DNA of 64,000 nt from Chryseobacterium phosphatilyticum (GCF_002899825.2 NZ_PPED02000007.1:1-64000); one strand, 5' to 3'. Counted from the stretch's first letter, positions 52,675-62,199 are shown. Notes: generated from the sequence alone by a model not told the origin. Translations and numbers: made by a program.

Positions 52675-52986
52675 TTAAAGTTTGTCATATCCATTAAAGT
52701 TCTCATCAACGATGCGCTTCCATTCAGGATGCTTCCTGATAAATGCGAAAACATACGGACAAAAGGGTAAAAGTTTTTTGCCACTTTCCTCAATATAATG
52801 AAGTGTTTTTTCTACTACGGCAGCTGCCGCCCCGGTTCCGGCTAATTCCGGCTCTGCTTCTGTGTGTACCAGAGCAATCTGATGCATTGTTTCACGATAA
52901 TCAATAAAGGCATAATGCCCGTTGAATTCTATTTCAAATCTTTTATCAGTTTTTACCAGAGGTATATTTTCAAATTCTTGTTTCAT
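52675..52986 (-). CDS. Small GNAT-type acetyltransferase (YjdJ-like), second copy
   Basis: The ATG at 52986 gives 103 residues; the longer frame with 13 more codons is unlikely. Motifs HYAFIDYRETMHQIALVHTE, PELAGTGAAAAVVEKTL and KKLLPFCPYVFAFIRKHPEW match the other short GNAT gene at 49692-49979. Both belong to the same operon-like cluster. Confidence 0.82.
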   Translation of the reverse strand: MKQEFENIPLVKTDKRFEIEFNGHYAFIDYRETMHQIALVHTEAEPELAGTGAAAAVVEKTLHYIEESGKKLLPFCPYVFAFIRKHPEWKRIVDENFNGYDKL

Positions 52987-53022
52987 GATTCTTTTCCTAT
53001 AGAGGTAATTTTGTGTGAAGAG

Positions 53023-53057
53023 CAAACCTGACAGGTACTTAAAACCTGTTAGGTTTG
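53023..53057. other. Long hairpin between the second pirin and the GNAT gene
   Basis: CAAACCTGACAGGT and ACCTGTTAGGTTTG pair over 14 bp with one wobble around ACTTAAA. No clear T-run follows on the minus strand. It may be an RNA stability or attenuation element between the two genes. Confidence 0.4.
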
Positions 53058-53140
53058 CTTGTTAATTTTTATGGTTACCCTAATATTATATAAAGTTAAT
53101 AAAAAAGGAATAACCAAAGATTACGATAAATTTAATTTTG

Positions 53141-54016
53141 TTAATCTTCAAGGTAACCGAACTTTCCGGTGTTAAAGTCTTCAAATGCCTGCATAATTTC
53201 CTCTCTGGAATTCATTACAAAAGGTCCATGAGGGTAAATTGGCTCATTAATAGGTTCCCCACTGATGATTAACACCACTGAATCTTCGTTGGCCTCAATA
53301 GTGAATATTTCTCCTTCATTTTTAAACAAGGCAAAATGATCGGCCTTTACATGCTCTTCTCCGTTGATTGTGATATTTCCTTCAATTACCAAAGCTGCAG
53401 TATTGAAATGAGCAGGAAAATTAAATGTTGCTTTTCCTCCCGCTTTAAGTTTTGCGTTCATCATATGAACGGGAGTAAATGTAGTAGCCGGACCTTCATG
53501 CCCTTCATACTCTCCTGCGATAATTTCTATGAATCCATTGTCACCTAAATCAACTCTTTCCATTGTAGAGTTTTGAATAGCCTGATATTTTGGAGTGCTC
53601 ATTTTATCTTTTGCCGGAAGGTTTACCCAAAGTTGAACCATCTGGAAAATTCCGCCATTTTTTGCCCATTCCGTTTCATGATATTCTTTATGAAGAACGC
53701 CTTTTGCAGCAGTCATCCATTGTACATCACCTTCTCCGATGATGCCACCTCCGCCGGCACTGTCATGATGTTCTACTTTTCCGCTATAAGCAATGGTTAC
53801 CGTTTCAAAGCCTCTGTGTGGGTGAACTCCGACTCCTCTTGGTCTGTCTGAACCATTGAAATGAAATTTTGAATTGTAATCCAGCATGATAAACGGATCC
53901 ATTCTTTTCATATCCAATCCATGTACCCCCGGAATAAAATTATGAACCCTAAAACCGTCGCCTACAAAATGCGCAGGTCTGGGAGATACTACGATTTCTA
54001 CTTTTTTAGTTGCCAT
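53141..54016 (-). CDS. Pirin family protein (second copy)
   Basis: The 291-residue bicupin has HPHRGFETVTIAYSGKVEHHD and GVLHKEYHE as metal-binding elements. It is the first gene of the minus-strand cluster. It differs clearly from the other pirin, so the two are paralogs rather than a recent duplicate. Confidence 0.9.
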   Translation of the reverse strand: MATKKVEIVVSPRPAHFVGDGFRVHNFIPGVHGLDMKRMDPFIMLDYNSKFHFNGSDRPRGVGVHPHRGFETVTIAYSGKVEHHDSAGGGGIIGEGDVQWMTAAKGVLHKEYHETEWAKNGGIFQMVQLWVNLPAKDKMSTPKYQAIQNSTMERVDLGDNGFIEIIAGEYEGHEGPATTFTPVHMMNAKLKAGGKATFNFPAHFNTAALVIEGNITINGEEHVKADHFALFKNEGEIFTIEANEDSVVLIISGEPINEPIYPHGPFVMNSREEIMQAFEDFNTGKFGYLED

Positions 54017-54161
54017 TATATTGTTGATTTTATATACACAAAAATACCATACTTATATGGCAAAGGCATTGATCTGTGGTAAGTTCGTAGGATGGGAAAG
54101 GAGAGGGTATAGGAGAGGTAAACAGTATGTATTCGGCTGCTGAGCTCTCTGTTTTTTGTGT

Positions 54162-55565
54162 TTACTCTTCCTTAGATTTCATATTCTTTCCATCAGATAT
54201 ATGTAATCTTCTAAAGACAAATCCCGATAAAATAGTTAATACTCCTACGGTAAGAAAAGTGTATCGGAAAGCATTGTGAATTTCTCCCTGGATGAGGTCT
54301 GTGTTCTCAAATAGTTTTAAAACAATCAGTCCAAAGGCAATCCCGAAACCAATAGCCAGCTGCTGGTTAACTGATATCAGAGAATTACCACTGCTTGTCT
54401 GAAAATTACGCAGATCTGCAATAGAAATGGTATTCATTGAAGTGAACTGGATAGAGTTGAAAAATCCCAAGACGGCAATAATTGGAACGAACCAGTATAA
54501 GGAGGTATGGATGTTGGGAATTGCCAGCAGACAAATCAAAGTTCCAATGATGAAAGTATTCACCATTAATGTTTGGCGATATCCATATTTATCCAGGATT
54601 TTAATAACAGATGATTTTCCGAATATTGCAGTTAAAGCCATTGGAGCAATAATCCAGCCTGAAGTTACTGCAGATTGTTTATACGCAATCTGAATCATTA
54701 GCGGGAGAAGTAACGGAACAGAGCTAATCCCCAGTCTTGTGGCGAGGTTTCCCACAATCCCCACCCGAAAAGTTCTTACCTGAAACAGGTCAAGAGGAAA
54801 AATAGGATGTCCTCCTTTTTTTGCATGTTTATAGTAGTAATAGAGAAACAGGAAGCCAAGGATAAATACCACAAGAACGGGTGTGATATTTTGCATATCT
54901 CCGAAAAGCTCCAGCGAAACAGAAAGCAACAGAGAGGCGGCTGCAAAAATTAAAAAGCCTTTTAAATCAAATTCTACGTCATCAGATTGATAATCAGGCA
55001 TGAATTTTAAACCTAAAACAATCCCCAGAAGACCAATAGGAATATTAATAAGGAATATCCAGTGCCATGACAGATAATCTACCATATAACCACCTACTAA
55101 TGGACCGAGTACGGGCCCGATCAGGGCCGGAATAATGGCAAAGTTCATGGCTTTTAGCAATTCACTTTTATCAAAGGTTTTAATGAGGGCAAGTTTTCCA
55201 ACCGGAGTCATTAAACTTCCTCCAACTCCCTGAATTACTCTTGAAATAACCAGGTGAGTAAGGTTTTCAGATAATGAACAGAATAAAGATCCCAGGCTGA
55301 AGAGTATTAAAGAGACAATAAACACTTTCTTTGTTCCGAACCGATCTGCCAGAAAACCACTGGCAGGCATGAAAACTGCTAATGTCAACACATAACTGAT
55401 GATAGCATTCTGCATATTCAATGGAGACTCGCCCAGGTCTTTGGCTATAGAGGGCAGCGAGGTATTCAGAATTGTAGAATCCAGCATTTGCATGAAAATA
55501 GCGGTAGCCAGAATCAAAGGAAGAATTTTCTTAATAGAGGTCTGTTGCGGGTTGTTTTCTGTCAT
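54162..55565 (-). CDS. DHA2-type MFS multidrug exporter
   Basis: The 467-residue protein has about 14 membrane segments. Motif C-like GPVLGPLVGG and motif A (GFLADRFGTKKVF) are visible, as is LDSTILNTSLPSIAKDLGE, typical of the EmrB/QacA family. It exports drugs or other small molecules with protons. It is monocistronic. The substrate is unknown. Confidence 0.9.
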   Translation of the reverse strand: MTENNPQQTSIKKILPLILATAIFMQMLDSTILNTSLPSIAKDLGESPLNMQNAIISYVLTLAVFMPASGFLADRFGTKKVFIVSLILFSLGSLFCSLSENLTHLVISRVIQGVGGSLMTPVGKLALIKTFDKSELLKAMNFAIIPALIGPVLGPLVGGYMVDYLSWHWIFLINIPIGLLGIVLGLKFMPDYQSDDVEFDLKGFLIFAAASLLLSVSLELFGDMQNITPVLVVFILGFLFLYYYYKHAKKGGHPIFPLDLFQVRTFRVGIVGNLATRLGISSVPLLLPLMIQIAYKQSAVTSGWIIAPMALTAIFGKSSVIKILDKYGYRQTLMVNTFIIGTLICLLAIPNIHTSLYWFVPIIAVLGFFNSIQFTSMNTISIADLRNFQTSSGNSLISVNQQLAIGFGIAFGLIVLKLFENTDLIQGEIHNAFRYTFLTVGVLTILSGFVFRRLHISDGKNMKSKEE

Positions 55566-55670
55566 GATATACAGTCCGGTATCTTTACAACTTCCGGACT
55601 TATTTTATTTCGAGAAAATGCTTGCTTTAAGCAGTTTCAATCTTTAAATAAAGAAATCCTTATAAAATTA

Positions 55671-55702
55671 AAAAAGTCCTGTGATATTTCACAGGACTTT
55701 TT
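55671..55702 (-). terminator. Terminator of the 55706-56518 gene
   Basis: AAAAAGTCCTGTGA and TCACAGGACTTTTT form a perfect 14-bp stem around TATT; it can work in both directions. Confidence 0.85.
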
Positions 55703-55705
55703 GAT

Positions 55706-56518
55706 TTATTTTCTAGGTTTTTCTACTCCTTTCCATTCGTCACCGGCTTTTTTGTACTGGCTTAATGTAAAGTTTTTGAAATCCTTGGTTTTGTATTCTA
55801 TATTGTCTGTATTCTGCTCAAATGGCATAATGTAATAGTAATCAAGGTCTGTTTTGTCAGACTTGTTTCCTTTTTTCACAGAGGGAACATATTTTGAAAA
55901 CTTATAGCTTGGAAGATATTGCTTCAGTCTTGTATAGAAAGATTTGTCTTCTTTTTCACTAGGAATGATATCTACAATATTTAAATCATCTTTTTTCTTA
56001 TCTATCCACAGGTAATAGGTCTTTTCTTCGCCTATGTTCCTGTTGAATGAATTAAATGCAAACAATTCTTTCGGAACCAGTTCTTTGATTTTTTCAGGAT
56101 CAACTTTAGTATAATATTGCCCTTTTGAAGGGTCAACATAGGTTTCAAGGTTGTACATTAACACGGAATTGTTTTCAAATTTTTTATTTTTAAAATATTG
56201 ATTTAATGACAATTCTGCCGTTGCTCTCAATTCCTTGCTTCTGTCATCCAGTTTTTTCGTAGGATTCTGAGGGTTTACATATTTTACAAATTCGTATAAA
56301 ACAACAGGCTTTATATCTTTTAAGTGAGGATACGTTTTAAGCTGTTCAGCTTTTACAAGCCAGTAATATTGCTGATAGTAATCATCTTTATCCACATCTT
56401 TCACACTTTTATAAGATAAAGCAAGCTTTTTTGAATTCAAATACTTGCCGTATTTTCCTTGTCCGAAGGCGAAACTTATGGATAATAAGGCAAATAAAAC
56501 AGTAAGGTTTCTTCTCAT
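55706..56518 (-). CDS. Hypothetical secreted protein
   Basis: The ATG at 56518 (MRRNLTVLFALLSISFAFG-Q) gives 270 residues with a signal peptide. The mature part is lysine/tyrosine-rich with YYQQYYWLVKAEQLKTYP and YYTKVDPEKIKELVPK. It has no recognised domain. It is exported and may sit in the periplasm. Confidence 0.72.
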   Translation of the reverse strand: MRRNLTVLFALLSISFAFGQGKYGKYLNSKKLALSYKSVKDVDKDDYYQQYYWLVKAEQLKTYPHLKDIKPVVLYEFVKYVNPQNPTKKLDDRSKELRATAELSLNQYFKNKKFENNSVLMYNLETYVDPSKGQYYTKVDPEKIKELVPKELFAFNSFNRNIGEEKTYYLWIDKKKDDLNIVDIIPSEKEDKSFYTRLKQYLPSYKFSKYVPSVKKGNKSDKTDLDYYYIMPFEQNTDNIEYKTKDFKNFTLSQYKKAGDEWKGVEKPRK

Positions 56519-56617
56519 TTTTTTATAATTGATATTTTCGTTTTCCAAATATAATTATTTATTAGATATTATTTTTGATTGTGAGTTAAATTATGCTATA
56601 TTGTTGTCGTTAATTCA

Positions 56618-56646
56618 AGAAAAAATCCTGTATCGCTACAGGATTA
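56618..56646 (-). terminator. Terminator downstream of asnB
   Basis: AATCCTGTA and TACAGGATT form the stem; on the minus strand TTTTTTCTTG follows. It lies 140 bases past the asnB stop. Confidence 0.65.
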
Positions 56647-56756
56647 ATAAATTTATGTATCTGAACTCAGATCGTAGAAGCTAAAATCAGATTATTTTGA
56701 ATAGTATGAAAAGTAAATTTAGAAAAACAATCATTAATATTGATGGTCTGTTCGCA

Positions 56757-56787
56757 TTTTCAACTTTCAACTTTCCATTTTCAACTA
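56757..56787. repeat. TTGAAAATGG-type repeat, copy 3 (inverted)
   Basis: TTTTCAACTTTCAACTTTCC and TTTTCAACT are the reverse complement of copy 1. It overlaps the asnB stop by 3 bases, so it again sits directly at a gene end. Confidence 0.5.
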
Positions 56788-58452
56788 ATAAGAGGTTTCA
56801 TGTACTTTAACCGCTCTTCCGCTAGGATCATTCATTTTCTTAAAAGCTTCATCCCATTCCAGTGCGATAGGAGTGGAACATGCTACCGACGGAACAGAAG
56901 GAACTGTAGCGGCTGAAGTTTCACTTGGAAAATGCTCTTCAAAGATCGTTCTGTATCGGTATTCCTCTTTGTTTTGAGGGGTGTTCAGCGGGAATCTGAA
57001 TCTTGCGTTGGTCATCATCTCATCCGTCACTTCTTTTTCAGCGACATCTTTCAATGTATCTATCCAGGAATATCCGACACCGTCTGAAAACTGTTCTTTC
57101 TGTCTCCATGCAATAGATTCCGGAAGAAGATCTTCAAAAGCTTTTCTTAATACCCATTTCTCAATTTTTCCCTCAGAAACATTGATCATTTTATCTTTAG
57201 GGTTTTGGGTCATGGCAATATCCATGAACTCTTTATCTAAGAAAGGAACCCTTCCTTCAATCCCCCAGCTCATCAAAGCTTTATTGGCTCTTAAACAATC
57301 GTACAGGTGAAGTTTTCCTAGTTTTCTCACAGTTTCATCATGGAATTCTTTGGCATTCGGAGCTTTGTGGAAGTATAGATAACCACCAAATAATTCATCA
57401 GAACCTTCTCCGGAAAGAACCATTTTGATCCCCATAGATTTGATAACCCTTGCCAGAAGATACATCGGTGTGGAAGCTCTGATCGTAGTTACATCATAAG
57501 TTTCCAGATGATAGATCACATCTCGTATAGCATCCAGTCCCTCCTGAACGGTAAAGTTAACTTCGTGGTGAACAGATCCGATATGTTCTGCGGCTTTTTG
57601 GGCTGCTGCAAGGTCAGGTGAACCTACCAGTCCTACGGCAAAGCTATGAAGTCTGGGATACCATGCTTCCTGAGTATCACCGCTTTCAATTCTCTGTCTG
57701 GCAAATTTTGCGGTAATTGCAGAAATTACAGAAGAGTCTAAGCCCCCGGAAAGAAGAACTCCGTAAGGAACATCACTCATCAATTGCCTGTGAACGGCGT
57801 CTTCAAGTCCTTTTCTTAAAGCAGAAATATCTGTTTCATTATCTTTTACATGGTCAAAACTTTCCCAATCTCTGGTGTACCATTGCTGAAGAGTTTCTCC
57901 ATCTTTGCTGTATCGTAAATGTCCTGGTAAGAATGTTTCAATTTTTTTACAAACCCCTTCCAATGCTTTTAATTCTGATGCAACATAATAGTTTCCGTTT
58001 TTGTCCCAACCTTGGTAAAGAGGACAGATTCCCATGTGGTCACGGGCGATCAGGTATACATCGTTTTCTGTATCATATAAGGCGAATGCAAAAATTCCGT
58101 TCAGCTTTTCAACAAAATCTTTTCCGTATTTTCTGTATAATGCGAGAATGACTTCGCAATCAGATTGAGTCTGAAATTCATAATCCGGAAATTCTTCTTT
58201 TAATGCTCTATGGTTATAGATTTCACCGTTTACGGCTAATACCACTTTTCCATCTTTGGTAAATAAGGGTTGTTTCCCTGAAGTAGGGTCTACAATGGCA
58301 AGTCTTTCATGGGAGAAAACTACTTTTTCATCCTGATAAACTCCGCTCCAATCCGGTCCTCTGTGACGGATTTTTTTTGACATCTCCAATATCTGAGGTC
58401 TTAATACTTCAGTTTTTTGTTTGGCGTCAAATAAACATACTATTCCACACAT
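56785..58452 (-). CDS. asnB: Asparagine synthase B (glutamine-hydrolysing)
   Basis: The 555-residue enzyme has the catalytic Cys2 (MCGIV) of the glutaminase domain, RLAIVDPTSGKQPL, and the ATP pyrophosphatase loop SGGLDSS near 234. It makes asparagine from aspartate, ATP and glutamine. It has its own promoter and terminator. With ansA about 27 kb away the window holds both synthesis and breakdown of asparagine. Confidence 0.95.
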   Translation of the reverse strand: MCGIVCLFDAKQKTEVLRPQILEMSKKIRHRGPDWSGVYQDEKVVFSHERLAIVDPTSGKQPLFTKDGKVVLAVNGEIYNHRALKEEFPDYEFQTQSDCEVILALYRKYGKDFVEKLNGIFAFALYDTENDVYLIARDHMGICPLYQGWDKNGNYYVASELKALEGVCKKIETFLPGHLRYSKDGETLQQWYTRDWESFDHVKDNETDISALRKGLEDAVHRQLMSDVPYGVLLSGGLDSSVISAITAKFARQRIESGDTQEAWYPRLHSFAVGLVGSPDLAAAQKAAEHIGSVHHEVNFTVQEGLDAIRDVIYHLETYDVTTIRASTPMYLLARVIKSMGIKMVLSGEGSDELFGGYLYFHKAPNAKEFHDETVRKLGKLHLYDCLRANKALMSWGIEGRVPFLDKEFMDIAMTQNPKDKMINVSEGKIEKWVLRKAFEDLLPESIAWRQKEQFSDGVGYSWIDTLKDVAEKEVTDEMMTNARFRFPLNTPQNKEEYRYRTIFEEHFPSETSAATVPSVPSVACSTPIALEWDEAFKKMNDPSGRAVKVHETSY

Positions 58453-58472
58453 ATTTTTTATTATTTATGAAA

Positions 58473-58503
58473 CAAAAGTAGGATTGATGTTTATAAATAA
58501 CAA
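58473..58503 (-). promoter_or_regulatory. Promoter of asnB
   Basis: On the minus strand TTG (58501-58503) is followed after 20 bases by TACTTTTG (58473-58480), a close match to the Bacteroidetes consensus. The start codon is 20 bases downstream. Confidence 0.65.
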
Positions 58504-58736
58504 TAAAAAATATTTAAATAAGAAAATTTTTAATTAAATAATTTGAAATAGTGAAAAATATTAACTATTTGAATTGATTAATATGTTTTTGATTAATTTT
58601 TTTCGTTAACTGAAATTTAACGGTGCTTATATACAAAATAAAAATGACATATTTATTAATATATGGTAATTTATTTAATTAATTTTAGTCATTACTTTGT
58701 GGCTCGAAATAATTTTTTTTCATCATTTGTGTTTTT

Positions 58737-58775
58737 ACCTTCTTGCAATTCTCATGCAAGAAGGTTTTGTTTTTA
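58737..58775 (+). terminator. Plus-strand terminator-like hairpin without an upstream gene
   Basis: ACCTTCTTGCA and TGCAAGAAGGT pair around ATTCTCA and are followed by TTTGTTTTTAT on the + strand. The flanking genes are both minus-strand, so this cannot end either. The 58453-58736 region before it is AT-rich without coding frames. Confidence 0.5.
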
Positions 58776-60443
58776 TTGTACCCCTAACAAAGTGCCCGAT
58801 ACATTCCATGAACTGAAACTTGTTCCTTCTGTAGGACCTTGTGGGATTTTTATTTGAATAGTATGTTTTCCAGCCTTTATATCGCCAAGAAAGATGAAAT
58901 TTGGATTGGTGACTGTTCCCGGGCACCAGTTGGATCTGCTGAGGTCTGAGGAAGAAAGTCCGTCCTGAAAGTTTCCGGAAGCAGGATTATAAAGCCTGTA
59001 GGATCCGCAGTCTGTTCTCCAGGGTACAAAAGAAAATATGGGTTTTCCGTCAACCAATATAGAATTGGTTTTCGGGACAAACTCATCCCCGTTTTCCCAA
59101 CCCCCATGTCCGGTGGTTATATATCTCAGTTGGGCATTTTTAAGGTCTTTAGTTAAAGTAAAATCAACAAAAAGTCCTTTATCCTGATTAAACATCGTAG
59201 AATAGTCCTGTCCTGCCATTTCCATAATATTTAATGTATTGAATAAAGGAATAGCAGTATTGTTTTTATAAACAGTTTGATCGCTTTTATGAATGGTGAC
59301 CTCAAGGCTTACTTTATGTCCTCCTTTATCGTAATTGCCAATGAATACACCTACCCATAATTCTTTTTCTGATAGGGAAGGTTTTAATTCTGTAATATCC
59401 TGTCGGTAAGGGCTTATGGTTTGCCAGATTTTATCTTTCAGCTGGATATGATTGAATTTCTGAATTCCAAAGGGAGTAAAGAATCTCATCATTTCTATGG
59501 CCGGATTGTAGTTTTCTGTGGCGATCACTCCATGATATTGCTTTCCGTTTCCATTTTCGAAAGCAGGAAGAGTTTTTGCTCCTTTCTCAAGACCGTCAAA
59601 AAAAGATTTTTCTTTATCCTGAGGAATAAAAAATACAGTTCCTGTTCTGTCATAGGCATCTCCATTTGACTGTTGTTTTAGTTCTACGAAAATGTTTTCG
59701 CCCTCTTTAATAGTCGGAAATTGTACTTTCTTAAGGATAATTGTTCCGTTGGCATATCTTTTTATCAGCTGGTCTGATTTTGAAGCGTCAGAAAAATTGA
59801 TAATTTCATTCTCAAAAACCTTTAAGGTGGTAAATCTGCTTTTCCAAAGAAGATCTTTATATCCTAGCTGATCCGTAGATTGTACGGATCCTTTGACGAT
59901 ATTTTCAATTCCTGTATTCTTGATTTTTTTGATGGAAGTGGCTGTGATGAGTGAGTTTTTGTTTTTTTCCACTTCCAGAACGAGCCCTAAGCTTTGCCCC
60001 AAAACGGATGGTCCTCCCTGAAGCTTTAAATCACTGGTATACCAGATCTCAATAGTATTTGAATTGACTTTGGTAATGGCTTTTTTACATGTGTAATTCA
60101 GAATCTTTTTGGTTTCATTTGTGAGTTCAAAATTCTGTTTTCCTACTGATTCTGTATCTGAAGATGAAATAATCTCGCCCGGTTTTAAAAAAGCATAAGA
60201 AATAAGTGTATTTGATGGTTTTTCAACCTTGGTTATTTCAAAAGGGAAGTTGCTTTTTTGTTCCTTAATACTGCTATTGATCATAATGTTTTCTTTTTCA
60301 TTAACCCAGACTATGGTAGAGGGTTGATCAGGCACTACTTTTCCATTATAAGAAGTTGTGTAGGTGATTTCATAGGTTTGTGCTGAAATCAGGCAAAATA
60401 AAAAAACAGACAGAAAACTGAAAACAATTTTGTGGTGCATCAA
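58773..60443 (-). CDS. PNGase F-type peptide:N-glycosidase with GLPGLI-like N-terminal domain
   Basis: The 556-residue protein has a signal peptide (HHKIVFSFLSVFLFCLISA-Q). Residues about 22-170 read like a GLPGLI-type domain (LNYTCKKAITK, IEIWYTSDLKLQGGPSVLGQ). The C-terminal half (about 300-556) has PNGase F hallmarks: RQDITELKP, ITTGHGGWENGDEF and SNWCPGTV (compare GWCPG of PNGase F). It should cleave N-glycans from glycoproteins outside the cell. The extra N-terminal region recalls the type II PNGase F enzymes of Elizabethkingia. Catalytic residues are not aligned in detail. Confidence 0.8.
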   Translation of the reverse strand: MMHHKIVFSFLSVFLFCLISAQTYEITYTTSYNGKVVPDQPSTIVWVNEKENIMINSSIKEQKSNFPFEITKVEKPSNTLISYAFLKPGEIISSSDTESVGKQNFELTNETKKILNYTCKKAITKVNSNTIEIWYTSDLKLQGGPSVLGQSLGLVLEVEKNKNSLITATSIKKIKNTGIENIVKGSVQSTDQLGYKDLLWKSRFTTLKVFENEIINFSDASKSDQLIKRYANGTIILKKVQFPTIKEGENIFVELKQQSNGDAYDRTGTVFFIPQDKEKSFFDGLEKGAKTLPAFENGNGKQYHGVIATENYNPAIEMMRFFTPFGIQKFNHIQLKDKIWQTISPYRQDITELKPSLSEKELWVGVFIGNYDKGGHKVSLEVTIHKSDQTVYKNNTAIPLFNTLNIMEMAGQDYSTMFNQDKGLFVDFTLTKDLKNAQLRYITTGHGGWENGDEFVPKTNSILVDGKPIFSFVPWRTDCGSYRLYNPASGNFQDGLSSSDLSRSNWCPGTVTNPNFIFLGDIKAGKHTIQIKIPQGPTEGTSFSSWNVSGTLLGVQ

Positions 60444-60514
60444 AAGCGGTTTAATCTATAGAGTAAGTAGGTAAAAAGGAGGAAATGTTACAGATTTTAA
60501 CAATAAAAAACAAA

Positions 60515-60545
60515 AAAACTACCCGTTAAGAGTAGTTTTATTTTT
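60515..60545 (-). terminator. Terminator of the RsmB-family gene
   Basis: AAAACTAC and GTAGTTTT pair around a 9-base loop. On the minus strand the stem is followed by TTTGTTTTTTATTG. Confidence 0.7.
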
Positions 60546-60565
60546 ATCTGAATAAGGTAATCATA

Positions 60566-61771
60566 TTAAGAAATTCTTTCGATCAAAGCCATGTAGAATC
60601 CGTCGTATCCTGTACTAGGCATTACTTTTTCGTCTTTGATCATTTTGAATCCAGGATTGTTTTGTATGAATTCTTCTACCTGTTTATTATTCTCTGACGG
60701 AAGAATAGAGCATGTCGCATATACCATTTTCCCTCCTTTCTTAAGCATTTTTGAATAATCCTGAAGAATCTGTTGTTGTTCTTTTTTGATTCTGTCAATA
60801 AAGTCCTGATCAATTTTCCATTTGCTGTCCGGGTTTCTTTTTAAAACTCCAAGACCTGAACATGGGGCGTCGATCAATAATCTGTCTGCTTTTTCATGAA
60901 GACGTTTGATGACTTTATTATCGGAGATCATTCTTGTTTCAATATTGTGAGCTCCGGCTCTTTTAGCGCGACGCTTGAGCTCAGCCAGTTTCCATTCAAA
61001 AATATCTAAGGCAATAATCTGACCTTTATTTTGCATTAATGCTGCTAAGTGGAGTGTTTTTCCTCCTGCACCTGCACACGCATCCACCACTCTTTGACCT
61101 TCTTTTACATCAAGGAAATATCCGATTTTCTGTGAAGAGGCATCCTGAACTTCAAATAATCCTTCTTTGAAAGCTGTGGTAAGAAATACGTTCTTTTTTT
61201 CTTCCAGCTGTACAGCATCCGGAAAGTTTTTAATAGGAAAAGAAACCACTCCCTCATCAGAAAGATCCGAAATAAGCTCCTTTGGTGTTGTTCTTAAAGA
61301 ATTGGCCCTTAAAACTGTAGGTGCCTGCTCATTCAGTGCAATCATTTCTCTTTCCCAACCTGCACCAAGCTCTTTTTCTAATGTTTCTGCCAACCAGTCC
61401 GGAATAGAATGTTCTATAGCTTTTGTAGGAACGGAGTTCTTTTTAAGTTTAGTAAGAATATCCGCAATTTTAATTCCGTCAAATTCTTCAAACTTTTTAT
61501 AATTGGTTTTGCTCCAAAGAAGATAAGCAATGATAAGTTTATAGATGTTGTTGGGTTTTACCCCTTCTCCCATATAATACTCAAGACGCTTTTTCCAACG
61601 GATAATATTGTAGAAAATTTCAGAAACAACAGCTCTGTCCTGGCTTCCCCATTTTCTATTAGCTTTTAAAAGTCGTTCGATTACTTTATCTGCGTATTTA
61701 TTTTTCTCGAAAAATGTTTCTTGTAAAGCATCGTGAATTCCGATCGCTAAGTTTCTGTGAATAAGTTCCAT
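60566..61771 (-). CDS. RsmB/NOP-family RNA m5C methyltransferase
   Basis: The ATG at 61771 gives 401 residues; a longer frame upstream is low-complexity. An N-terminal NusB-like helical domain precedes the Rossmann methyltransferase. The SAM site is DACAGAGGKTLHL, and the two catalytic cysteines are in DAPCSGLGVLKRNP and YATCSILPSEN. It methylates cytosine C5 in rRNA or tRNA, probably 16S rRNA if it is the RsmB orthologue. Confidence 0.9.
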   Translation of the reverse strand: MELIHRNLAIGIHDALQETFFEKNKYADKVIERLLKANRKWGSQDRAVVSEIFYNIIRWKKRLEYYMGEGVKPNNIYKLIIAYLLWSKTNYKKFEEFDGIKIADILTKLKKNSVPTKAIEHSIPDWLAETLEKELGAGWEREMIALNEQAPTVLRANSLRTTPKELISDLSDEGVVSFPIKNFPDAVQLEEKKNVFLTTAFKEGLFEVQDASSQKIGYFLDVKEGQRVVDACAGAGGKTLHLAALMQNKGQIIALDIFEWKLAELKRRAKRAGAHNIETRMISDNKVIKRLHEKADRLLIDAPCSGLGVLKRNPDSKWKIDQDFIDRIKKEQQQILQDYSKMLKKGGKMVYATCSILPSENNKQVEEFIQNNPGFKMIKDEKVMPSTGYDGFYMALIERIS

Positions 61772-62199
61772 AAATTTGCTTCGCTGTTTTGAATCTGCAA
61801 AAGTACGAATTATAGTTGAGAGTTGAAGAGTTTGAGGGTGGGAGGGAATTAGAGTAGAAGAATAATAGTGTGTAATCAATGATGGAAAGTGAATTTGTGC
61901 CACTTATCAATCTTATTAGTGTATTTTAACGCAGAGTTCACAAAGTATTTCTAAATTATTCATCCTATTCTGAGACGAGTTGCTATAAGGTTTTATTCAA
62001 CAACAAATGAGTTCATATCTTAGCTGAATGAGACGTTTTTGCGAACATTAACAGTTGATTTTTAAACTAAATTCATAATTGAGATTTTATAAAGTAAAAA
62101 TTAACAATAGATATTGTATTCCTGTCATCACCTGATCTGTCATCTTTTCTGCTCTTGACTTCAGCCTTCTAAAGCCCTACCTTTGCAAAAAATTAAAAT
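61772..62199. other. Divergent intergenic region
   Basis: The 428 bases hold a minus-strand TACTTTTG box (61798-61805) for the methyltransferase, a GTTGAGAGTTGAAGAG low-complexity stretch near 61811 and the promoter of the PhnA-type gene at the right end. I see no gene in the middle. Confidence 0.5.
62155..62185 (+). promoter_or_regulatory. Promoter of the PhnA-type gene
   Basis: TTG at 62155-62157, 20 bases, then TACCTTTG at 62178-62185, a full consensus match, 14 bases before the ATG. Confidence 0.75.

Noticed and set aside
53336..53851. Plus-strand frames opposite the second pirin gene
   Set aside because: They are antisense to a clear cupin gene with metal-binding motifs; codon composition is that of a shadow frame.
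57717..58151. 144-residue + strand frame opposite asnB
   Set aside because: It lies antisense to the conserved asparagine synthase domains and has no start signal or homology features.
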